Shown here: piece after piece, positions 12,201 through 21,825 of the stretch
How positions within the stretch are numbered: position 1 is the first letter of the stretch
How the letters are laid out: the number at the start of each line of letters is the position of its first letter
DNA from: Chloromonas sp. AAM2
Lineage: Eukaryota > Chlorophyta > Chlorophyceae > Chlamydomonadales > Chlamydomonadaceae
Direction of reading: 5' to 3'
Length of the DNA stretch: 35,233 nt
Assembly (NCBI GenBank): GCA_004335635.1
Contig: QAXH01006287.1
Location: 22,779-58,011, forward strand
Made by a program: the position numbers and the translations under genes
Notes under the pieces: model-generated
Told to the model about the DNA's origin: nothing
Databases searched by the model: none
The model's input: the letters and a program-made list of their open reading frames with translations, nothing else

Positions 12201-15200
12201 GGCACTGATAACCCATGAATGACAACCAATGAACTGGATAACATTGATGGCAGTTACTGGACCTGCCTGGCGCAGGCGCACCCAGCTCCAACGCCCACTA
12301 TGACCCCAGTCTGGGTGCAGCTCGGAGCCGGGAGCAGCAGCTGCTGGCCCAGCTGCAGTCGGTCCAGCAGCAGCTGCAGTCAGCCCAGCACCAGCTGGAG
12401 CAGCGGAGAGCAGCGGAGGCAGCAGCCACACAGCGGGCAGCAGGTGCGGGTAGGCCTGTGTGGGAGGTGGCATGCTTTCAAAGTATGTGCTCTTGAAAAC
12501 GTAGCAGACCCGTACAGAGGTAGGTTTTTTATTGGGCGACTGTCAAACCATTCAAGTGAATCTGCACACCATGCCGCCTTGTGTGAGTGTCTTTGCACAT
12601 ATGGTATTCTGACCACCTGATACAGGCCCAGCTGGTAATAGGATAAGCACCAGAAGCAATGGGATGCAGCATCAGGATGCCTACAGCAGAGCACTGCTTT
12701 GGGAAAGAGCCGTGCCTTGGTTGTACGGAGTTGTAGGCGGACCTGCACAGCAAGCGGACCGGTCCCAGTTGACCTAATGCGTGCACTAGACCACACGATC
12801 CATATCAGCCTGCTGACACAGGGTGAAGACCAGTACATTTTGGCACCCCAAAGAAAACAACTGGCAGTAAGAAAGTAAGCACAGTATGAGGCACGAGATG
12901 CTTTGAATGATAGGCAGGTGGTGCTTCGAAGCAAAGTGCTACGACTGCCCTGTGTGCTCAGTGGCATGCACTGCACTGTGGCGTGTGCAGACATGGCGGC
13001 TGTGATCAGAGGGTCGGGTGCGGCGCGCAGTGAGATAGGCAAACAGTTGGACAGCGCTAGGCGTGCAGCAAGCACGGCAGGTAGGAAGGGTGGGTCAGGG
13101 TTAGCTTAAGTAACGGTCAAGGTTGAGGTTAGTAAGGTTTAAGGTTAGGATTAGGCCAGGTGCACGGGTGAGGTTGAGCCAAGGCAGCGAATGGGCTGTG
13201 TGCGCCAGTTGACGGCAGTGCAACATTCATTCATTACTAATCATTGCAACTTAAACAAATCCATGCAGGTTGAGCCCGTACAAGCTTGCCCCAAACCAAC
13301 CCAAATCCGATGCTGCAGATTATATCTAGTTGATGACCAGCCCCAGGGTTGTAAACACCAAAAGGAAAGGACTGAAATCATCACCTGATGTCTGACCGAG
13401 ATCACCACGTGATGCATGACCGAGATCACCACGTGATGCATGACCGAGATCACCACGTGATGCATGACCGAGATCACCACGTGATGCATGACCGAGATCA
13501 CCACGTGATGCATGGCCTTGCATGCAGATGCTGACAGGGCCCAGCTGCGCCGGCGGGTTGAATCCCTCCAGCGGTTTCTGGTCCAGGAGCGCTCTGCCAG
13601 GGAGGAGGCGCAGGCCAGGCTGATCAGTGCAGAGCAAGAAGCGACAGTGCTCGCCACACAGGTATGTGCCTCGCACTTCCATTGGATTGCACACTTTTCT
13701 TGTGTGTCATAGCTCGCCATGCAAGTAGGTGATGGTGATGGGCATGTGGGAACGTGTACCGCTTCAGATTGTGAGCGCTCTCGTCTCTTCAGTCTCTTGT
13801 TAGCCAGGCTGCTGAGCGCAGAGCAGTCCATGACAGTGCTTGACACACAGATGGGTGGCGAAGCTGTGTTGCCTCTTGTTCGCGTTAGCCGATTGTGCGC
13901 CATGTAGCCTGATGTGCACGTGTCTGGGGGAGGGCTGAGCGCAGAGAAGCAAATGACAGTGCTGGCCACACAGGTTGGTGGAGGTGGGGCTGCTAGGTGG
14001 GCAGTGCCAACTGCATGTGCATGCATGGAGGCTTGCTGAGTAAGACACTGCAGCATGAAAGAATCTTCTGTCGCAAGTAGGTGGTGGCATGTGGGGACAT
14101 GTAGGTGTTTTACATTGGGAGCGCTCCTTTTGTTGCTACAGCATATTGGAACAGTCTGTTGTTTGTCATGGCTCAACTCACAGGTAGGTGGAGGTGGTGA
14201 TCTTGTGGGAAAGTGTAGTCGTTGTGCCCCTTGCCTGCCGTACCCGTAGCTGCAACAGCCCAAAGTAGGGAGTACGTGCAGCTGATGCGTGGTGGTGGGC
14301 ATGTGGGAGCGTGTAGCCGCAGGCCAGTAGTTTCAGCGTTGTTCCTTGCTGAATGATCGTAAAATCAGTTGCATTGTCCCTTTTCTGCCTGTTTTAGGCT
14401 ACTTGCGCAAAAAAATAAGTTTTGCGCTATTCATTTGAAAGTTTGTGAGTTGGGAAACGATGGATGGTGCAACAAACTCTGTCTCACCGTTGGCCTCTCC
14501 CAGTTGTGTGCCTGTGTCTTCAGGTTGAGGCTGGCCGTCAGCAGGTGCTCACACTGCAGGAGTGCGTGCGCAGCACGGGCTCGGCACACGAGGAACGGAA
14601 CAGGGCTGAGCAGCAGGTGAGAGCCAGTGCACGCATGCAAGCACGTACAGAGCATGTACAGCAAGAGCATGTACAGAGCATGTACAGAGCATGTACAGAG
14701 CATGTACAGAGCATGTACAGAGCATGTACAGCAAGAGCATGTACAGGGGCAGAGCGCACATGCAGAGGGCATATGAGAGACATTGCCGGCGTGCAAGCAG
14801 AGGGCATGTAAGCACAGTGCATGTGCGCCCCAGGCTTGGCCAGCAGGGCAGAGCGCCACCTGCGCATACCACAGGCATGGTCAGGAGTCCGACACATGGT
14901 GGATTCCTGCCACAGATGGCCTAAGACCCCAGCTGGCCGCCATGCGCTACTGCTTGGTCCGTCCATGTGCCCTGTGTCTGCCACGTGTGTAGGTGTCTCG
15001 GCTCCAGCATGAGGTGCAGGAGCGGGATGGGCAGCTGGAGCAGTGTGGGCAGCGGCTGACGCTCATGACAGCGCGCACCCAACTCCTAGAACAACAGGTG
15101 CAAAAGGGGCATTATGTTGAATTTCCTGCTACCTGACATGTTACTGGGGATGGTTGACGAAATTTGCAGCTAACTGGAATAGTTGACTGGGTCTGCTGTT

Positions 15201-18200
15201 TTCTGTGTTGTCACAGCAGAAATGTCAATTACGATCACAGAGATCTGTCTGCTCTGCTGCAGAATGGGTTGTGTGCATATATGAGGGCAGTCTGTGCAAA
15301 TTGATCTGACGCGTCAGCACTTGGTACTCGTAACTCTGCAACTAACTCTTGGCTTCTCAAACTTGCTGATTTCCATCAGAAGCAGATCGGTTTGTTAACG
15401 CCAATGCTTGATTTTATCAAGACAGTACAGCTTCACAAGCTTTTCAAGCAAAGCAGGTCGGTTTGTAAGCATCTGGTTTTGATGTAGTTTGGTTTGATGT
15501 AGAGCCATGATGGCGCCTTTTGCAGGTTGCTGGGCTTCAGTCAGCGCTAGAGCAGCTGTACGTGGCCAAGATAGGCAACGAGCAACTGGAGCTCTTGAAG
15601 AGGCAACTGGCAGAGCAGCAGGCCACCCTGGTTTTGGCCACCTCCCAGCATGGCGCAGATGCATCACAGCCAACCACAGGCCCTCCAAAGGTCGTGCAAC
15701 AATCACTCCTGCATGACCAGCAGGCAGTCAATTCATCAGAGGCCACCAGACAAGACACACAGGGTATGTCAAGGGCTAGTGGAAAGGAGGTGGCAGGGCT
15801 TCTGTTGACGGAAGGGTCGACTAAGCAGCGCGATGTGGAGGGAAGGCAATCTGCACTGCAGCAGCCACAGCAGAAGTTGCAGCAAATACAGCAACAACAG
15901 CAGCAACCACCACCACCACAACAACAACAGCACCAGCAGCACCAACAGCCACAGCAGCTCCGCTCTCATCCAATGCAGCAAGGCGAGAAGCAGCCCTTAT
16001 CTGCTGCCATCATCTCATCAACTGCTCCTACCATGGCACAACCACCGCACAACTACCCACTACCAAAAGAGTCCAGCATGCCAAAGGTACTGCAGCCAGT
16101 GCCAGCAACTGAATGCCAGGCAGGCAATGTAGATGCACTGCTTAAGGCCAGCTCAGAGCCCGCACAGCGCAATCTCCTGCGTCCAGTGCTTATCAGTTTG
16201 CCGTTGCCTAATGCAAACGCGGTCAGGGGAACTGGACGTGTCCAGAGTGCAGATGTCAAGCCACCCAGCATGCAGGACGGGCCGTGCATGCCTTCCAGCA
16301 TGCATGCCGTGCCAAAGACCCAGTCACTGAACTTGCAGTCAGAAGCCATACAGCAGGCGACAGTGCGTCAGCCATCTGCCAGCACCATGCATGTGCCCTT
16401 ACATACCCATGCTGCTGACCATTCCCTTGCATGCCAACGAGACACTGACCCAGCCCAAAATGCCCCCCATGACAGTGCTGTCCAGCCGAACCAATCAAAT
16501 GATCATAACACGACAGCTGAGCCACATGGTTCTGCCACTGACGATGTCAGCCATGCCCTACCATGTGATCATGCCACTACCCATGTGATGCATGTGCCAT
16601 CAGACGACCATGCCCTACCACGTGACCCCACCACACATATGATCCATGTGGCATCACACGACCATGCCCCTGATGATTGGCTAGCGGACAGCTCAGATTC
16701 CAGCACATCAGCAGTGAGACGTAAGCCACAATATGGGAACAGCCGGGCTGGGCTGGCTCAACAGGCAGCTGAGATGCTACGCCACCTGGCAATGGATAGC
16801 GCAGTCAGGCGTCAGTGTGTGGCACAAACGGGCGTGGGACAGCGGGCGGGCAATGTGCCATGGCGTTCCATGCATGGGCAGGAAGGCATAGTGCCTTGTG
16901 GGGATGGCGGAAGCAGCCAGGATGACACTGAAGAACATTCAATGGAAGGGCGGAAAGGGTTGGTGGCAGAAAGGCGTGCTGGCGAGGCGTGGAGGGGAGG
17001 GCCAGCTAGGCATGGGTGCCGGATGCTGCCTGTCAAGGTAAGGGCTGGGCTCATAGCCTCAGGCTCTGCATTTGAACAGGCTGCAGCACTAGGTATTCGT
17101 TCAAAACATGAATTGGTGAAGTGCTGCAGCCAACCACTCCGGTTGCACGTGAGGCCTAGCAGGAATATCTCTACCTGACTAGACGAAATTTCTGGTCAGT
17201 TTAAACTCCAGACCAACAGAGGTGAACTGCAGAACAACACCTCGAGTGGATGTGGCTGAACGTGCCGGGTGAGACATGCGCTGAATGCCATCCAAAGGAA
17301 GAGGAAGGCATGAAACACATGCCAACCCCACGTGCACAGCCGAGGTAATCTCTGGTCCTATTCTACTTTCTAGCATCATGCTGCCTCGTCTTCAATCCCT
17401 GTCTAGAATTCGCATCGTGCAGAAGTGGTGCAACCAAGTCACGAAGAAAACCATCTGACAAGCAGACTGTGGCTGGCACCCTGTCTCAATCAGCAGATTG
17501 TCGTCAAGACAGCAGAGTCTTTCATTCAACCCCTGTCTTGCATATGCCCTTGCAGGTCGTGCCTGGCACCCTGCCGCAGTCCTCTCTTGTGCCTCCCACC
17601 AAGCGGCGCCCTGCATCTCCTCACCCGACCATCCCCGCCGTGCTCCAGAGAGCCATGCGGGACTCAGCCCACACCAGGCACACTCCACCACTGCCTCAAT
17701 CACCTTCATGCCCAATAAGACACGCTAACCACGACCTAAGCAGGCACACTTCACCTTCACGCCCAATAAGACACGCTAACCACGACCTAAGCAGACACAC
17801 ATCACCTTCACGCCCAATAAGACACGCTAACCACGACCGAAGCAGGCACACATCGCCTGCACGCGCGTCAACTCACCAAGAACATCGCCAGCTGTCTCCT
17901 GCGCACCACGCACGGCGGTCAAGCAGCCAGAAGAACACACCTGTGCGCCAGCGCCCGAGTCCGCGTGCTCCGGTCTCCCATACCCCGCGTGCCCGGAGCG
18001 CTTCCCGTTCCCGTCCTGCGCCCCCAGGGTGTGTGCCTCTGTTTGATTTGCACAACGAAAGCGACACCACCAGTGCAGCAGGGGTTGGGTCACGGGCACC
18101 TTACACGGCGAAGGGAGAGGCGGGGCATGCAGGGTCAGGAACTGCCAGGGGTTTGAGGACGGGTGGGAGACCTGGACCAAGTGTGCTTGAGGCATTTCTG

Positions 18201-18962
18201 AAACCAGATGAGAGCGATAATAGCACGGCTTGGGACGGTATTGGCATGAGGGGCCGGAAATCAGCACATGACATGACCGAGAGTCGGAAGGGCGGCAGAA
18301 GCAAAAGCAGGAGCAGAAGAACTGGGCGCAGTACAGGCAGGAAAGCGGGAGTTGATGCAGGTTCAGAATTGCAGGGCGACGGCGGGCAAGCAGGGTCCAA
18401 CAAGGCTGGGAAAGCAGGGACTGGGAGCAGAGATTGGCAGGCAGGGAGTGGCAGTTGCAGTTCAGACACCGGTGGCACTGCAAGTAGCGTGACAGGGGGC
18501 CCTGGTGTAAGCCGGGGTCAAACTGTTGCGGCAGGACGGCGGGTGAAGCAGGCGAGAAAGGCAAGCGGAAAAGTGCTTGTTGGTAGCTCCGATAAAGAGA
18601 ACCATGTCGGCGCCTGCGGCCAGCAACGCACGGCGACCGATGGCAGTTCCAGTGACGAAAAGAGAAGGAACGTAGGGCGAGCCAAGGAGAGCATGGACGC
18701 ACGTGCAAGCGACCCCTGTGATACGGATGTTCTGAGTGGTGGGGTTGCGAAGAACGGCGCTGGCGTGCATACGTCAAGTGTGGCTTTGAAACCTAGGAGT
18801 GTCCGACGTCTGTCGGGAGGGAATTGGCTGGGTGCACTGGCAGCGAGTGTGGGCCGAAGTCGGGATGACCACACTAGTGCTGACGAGACACAGAGGAGGC
18901 ATGACGTGCATGATGAGCGAGGCTGGGATCCATACGGCTTGTGGAACGATGATACAGAATGA
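9295..18962 (+). CDS. Large low-complexity protein with central coiled coil (unrecognised)
   Basis: Ten exons: 9295-9411, 9744-9803, 10153-10732, 11492-11593, 12276-12443, 13528-13661, 14524-14616, 14993-15097, 15526-17037, 17556-18962. All phases are compatible, giving 1425 aa. Residues about 290-485 form heptad-rich coiled coil spread over five exons (for example QLLAQLQSVQQQLQSAQHQL, then the SLQRFLVQERSAREEAQARL and LQSALEQLYVAKIGNEQLEL segments). Next is a Q/P-rich run (about 565-600). The rest of exon 9 is low complexity with His/Asp-rich imperfect repeats near 16540-16680. The last exon has a 17-residue triplicate rich in S, R, H and P, then SR/KSRSR basic patches, and ends DPYGLWNDDTE. 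The 39-residue first exon reads MAPARSWFCGKSERGG onward. There is no catalytic domain. A scaffold, cytoskeletal or RNA/nuclear role is conceivable, but I do not recognise the family. Exons 1-2 and small internal exons are the least certain. Confidence 0.6.
11133..11165 (-). repeat. Dispersed ~30-bp motif, copy 3
   Basis: Reverse orientation: an A run, then GTTTGCCAGTTCTGGGACAA. It sits in the intron between exons 3 and 4 of the coiled-coil gene. Confidence 0.75.
11928..12015. repeat. 20-bp tandem repeat
   Basis: Four full units of GTCCCTTGGTTGTGGAACAC with single-base variation, then a partial unit. Intronic in the coiled-coil gene. Confidence 0.9.
12125..12177. repeat. (AGTC)n tetranucleotide microsatellite
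   Basis: About 13 uninterrupted AGTC units, roughly 100 bp upstream of the exon at 12276. Likely polymorphic. Confidence 0.95.
13394..13513. repeat. 24-bp minisatellite with CACGTG in each unit
   Basis: Exactly five 24-bp units, preceded by a degenerate one, each holding ATCACCACGTGATGCAT. The array ends 14 bp before the acceptor of the exon at 13528. Each unit contains the palindromic G-box/E-box core CACGTG. Confidence 0.93.
13710..14335 (+). pseudogene. Decayed tandem copies of the upstream coiled-coil exon
   Basis: The real exon ends with ISAEQEATVLATQ at its donor (13661). Downstream, in the intron, 13810-13857 reads LLSAEQSMTVLDTQ with the donor GT changed to AT. 13932-13975 reads LSAEKQMTVLATQ followed by GTTGGT. 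Later blocks near 14090, 14170 and 14290 keep the GTAGGTGG...GGGCATGTGGGA intron start. This looks like repeated duplication of exon 3' end plus intron, with decay. No copy has both good splice sites and the correct phase. Confidence 0.6.
14651..14746. repeat. 11-bp tandem repeat
   Basis: Units of AGCATGTACAG, about eight copies with two CAAG-type interruptions, in the intron after the exon ending at 14616. Confidence 0.9.
17711..17863 (+). repeat. 51-bp coding triplicate in the last coiled-coil-gene exon
   Basis: Three 51-bp units start at 17711, 17762 and 17813. They are in frame and encode 17-residue units containing PIRHANHD and SRHTSPSR. Confidence 0.93.
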
Positions 18963-19449
18963 CAGGTTTCAGTGGCGCTTCCTGTCCACCGTAGTGACAC
19001 TTGTGTGCAAAACCAGCCAGTATACAGTGCGTCCACATTCTTGTGCGATTGGTGGTAGAAGATGGCATGTGGTGCCTACAGTGTGGCAGTGATCATTAAT
19101 ACAGAGCGGCAGAATTCTGCACTGAGCAGCTTTGGAGTTGCCTGGTATAATCACTTGTCTGGCGAGGAGCTGGCAGACACGTTGGTTCACACGTTGGTTT
19201 CTGGTAACTGGAACAAGCAAGGGGCGTGGTCTTCTCTTACCTGTCCGTGCACTGTCCGTCCGCTTCCATGGCCATGCTGGCCACGCCATATCATTAACTG
19301 ACACGTGTTCTCCTGAGTGTTGCCCTGCGCCGGCTGTGACTGCTACCAAGTTCTTTGTTCACACAGTGCATTGGAAAGCTTACATGAAATTGAGCACAAT
19401 GGCATACTCAAACTCTGTAATGGACCTGTGAATAGGCTGTTTGGGGTTA

Positions 19450-19492
19450 GGGGGGTCAGACCCCCCGGGGGTCAGAAGGGGCCCTTCTGACC
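19450..19492. repeat. Adjacent GC-rich palindromes
   Basis: GGGGGGTC-A-GACCCCCC (19450-19466) is followed by a second perfect inverted repeat at 19470-19492, with 11-bp arms GGTCAGAAGGG and CCCTTCTGACC around one base. The bases between them also form an overlapping palindrome around CCCCCCGGGGG. The structure is strong on either strand, about 490 bp past the stop of the plus-strand gene. Confidence 0.85.
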
Positions 19493-19812
19493 AAAGGAGA
19501 GTTATAGATCGGCAAAAGAGTGCATGCCCCCTGTCATCACATGAAAACTTTGGAAACGAGTCAAGGCGCAATATCCACAAGGTTGACATAGTAGGTTGCT
19601 GTTCCTGTACCACGTAACATGGTTGACTCGGCCTGCCTGCTTTCTTGCCCATACTGTTACGTGTGCAATAAATGGTTAATTATGGAACACATCAGGATAG
19701 CCTTGATGTACCCATCAAACGCTGTCCAGCCATCGCCACTGTTTGGAGTCACTGATGTGTAAGCAGCAGCGCAGACTGGGCGCACTTGAAGGCACGTCTT
19801 TACAACGTGTCA

Positions 19813-19845
19813 AATGTCGCAGAACCGGCAAACTTCTTTTTTTTT
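19813..19845 (+). repeat. Dispersed ~30-bp motif, copy 4 (diverged)
   Basis: Reads TGTCGCAGAACCGGCAAACT then TCT8; two or three substitutions from the consensus. Confidence 0.6.
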
Positions 19846-20101
19846 GATACTGTTCACTGCAAGCAACACACAGTTTTTCCTATCAATCAATACCGGTCTT
19901 CAAAAGAGCATCAGGAATAGAAGAATGACATCTGCAGAACACAAGCCAGCACTATATCACTCGTCATTTTGTGGGAAAGGCAGCCGCTTCACAGTTTAGC
20001 AACCGCTCGGCAACTCCTGCCAATCAACCGCTCGGCAACTCCCAACCGTCAGTCGCTCGGCAACTGCTCAACAGCAGAGGGTTCTCAAACAGAAGCCAGG
20101 C

Positions 20102-20389
20102 GTGCACAAAGAAGGGACCTCAGCCATTTCAGAGGCAAGTCGCGGACGCGGATCACATGGCCACGCGGCTAGGTTGCAACGTGAACGAGTCCGTAAGCTT
20201 GTCAAACAACCATCACCGCACAACGTTGATACTCCTGCTGAAAAGAATGAGTGTCAACACCCCTACAAAAGCATAAACAATATGGTCAAGCAATGGAAGC
20301 TTTCACAATCGTGTTTGACCGCTCGCTATGGGCCAGGCAGCGGTGGAGTTTTGACTTTGGAACTGCACATCCCACATGAAACTGCCTAG
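20102..20389 (+). pseudogene. Possible exon or decayed gene fragment
   Basis: An open frame with a basic helix-like stretch (HAARLQRERVRKLVKQP) is followed, after a CGCCGCAG acceptor near 20408, by ASEAIDATSLLPENRRNNGG and a stop at about 20480. Another protein-like piece is near 20776-20930 (VDSDAETAKVPNRMQVMKFA). No start, complete splice chain or family is recognisable. It may be chance or a dead gene. Confidence 0.2.
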
Positions 20390-21730
20390 TGCTGTCCTGT
20401 CGCCGCAGGCCAGTGAGGCAATAGACGCAACATCACTCCTGCCTGAAAACCGTAGAAACAACGGTGGAGAAACCGTTTGATGGGTGAAACCACACTCAAG
20501 GGACCACTAACCATGCGAAAAGAATTATGAAGATGACTGGCCTTGTTATCCGGATTGCAAACATCCCTCACAATTCCATTATCGCTTCTGAGCAGCCGTC
20601 ATCAACGCTATCACACGGCCGAGTGCGCATGCCTAAGCAGCAATTCTCTCATCATCAGATGAAAAATCTGGAAACGCCAGCCAACCTTGTCGCACAAGCA
20701 ATCATCTACATGCATGAGCCGTGAAATTGCGGCCTGTACAACGTGGGCTGAGACACACGGGAGTGCGAAACGCACGTGGACAGTGATGCAGAAACAGCAA
20801 AGGTACCCAACCGAATGCAAGTGATGAAATTTGCCACTGCCTATGTGAGCATGCCTGCCAATTGCCAGCCATGCGAAGAACGAGCGCTTGCATTGCAACG
20901 CAGGTCCTACCAGCTGGAACGTAACTCACCTTGCTTTTTTCCTCACTTTATCACTCTATGCACCTGTTTGTACATGCACAATGTACAGGAAGACCATGGA
21001 ACAAACAGCCCACCACGCCACACGTCTAAACCCAAAAGAGTGAGCCTGGGCTCTCAAAGTGACAGAGGCCGACTAAGGCTCCAACATGAAACATACATAT
21101 GAAATCAGGAATTCGTGGCCTGGGTGGCCTGGCTGGCCTGGCTTTGATGCCGGCCTTGGCCCTGGCCGATGCGTCTGAAACCTGACTCTGTTGGAATGTC
21201 AGCGGCGAATGCAATGCATGTTCTTCGCATGTGCATCCGACGAGGCTCTCAGGACGACGGCTGCAGCCCATAGTAGCAAACCAAACTCTGCGTGACAATG
21301 CCATACTGCTAACCCATTTGAATTTCGCATGTATTGCCTTCTAAGCCACGCCTTATGACAATACCCACAACACCAGAGGCAGCATACATGCGCTTCCTAT
21401 GCCCAAAACCTACATACAACCACGTTCCTATGCAGTCAAATCACCCTCAACACCACAGTTTGATACAAGTCATCGATACAGGTCACATGATGTGTTATGG
21501 ATATCTTGCTTAACAACTTCCAAGTTGTTGATGTCTCAACTCTGCCTGTCCATAACACAAGACAGCAGCCGCCATATATATGTGCAGCATTGATGTGTTT
21601 TGGCATGCATATGTGCAGGGCGTGCCCATGCATGGGTCAAACGCACAGCTCCTTTGGCAGCTTCTTGACGAAGACCATGGCATGACATGGCATGCCAGTC
21701 AGCTTTTGAATGCATACCATTCTGTTGCGT

Positions 21731-21778
21731 CTCACACTCCGTCGCTGATGTCGCAGGCAGGGCTGTTGGGGGTTGCCT
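21731..21778 (-). repeat. Duplicated copy of the oxygenase C-terminal codons
   Basis: About 94 bp downstream of the true end (21825-21872, YDIRDGV, stop) is a second copy encoding CDISDGV and a TGA. The two share GCGACGGAGTGT and the preceding AGGC...CCCC...ACAG sequence. This indicates a local tandem duplication over the stop codon. Confidence 0.75.
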
Positions 21779-21825
21779 GCCTTGCACTCCCTTGAGGGTC
21801 ATGCAGAGAATTGGGGGCGCCTGCT

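Larger units (their letters stand above)
18963..21825. other. Spacer between the convergent coiled-coil and carotenoid oxygenase genes
   Basis: Both flanking genes end here. It holds adjacent GC-rich palindromes (19450-19492), one dispersed-motif copy, short CGGCAACT-type repeats (about 19997-20070), possible decayed exons (20102-20490, 20776-20930) and a duplicated copy of the oxygenase C-terminal codons (21731-21778). A TGTAA at about 19417 could be a polyadenylation signal for the plus-strand gene. Confidence 0.5.

Noticed and set aside
13394..13513. CRISPR-like array
   Set aside because: The units are contiguous with no unique spacers and the DNA is eukaryotic, so it is a plain minisatellite. 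The same applies to the other tandem arrays.
13241..14302. 353-codon minus-strand open frame with repeated HHVVISVM
   Set aside because: It is produced by the 24-bp minisatellite and antisense to a coiled-coil exon. Repeat arrays without stops give long false frames.
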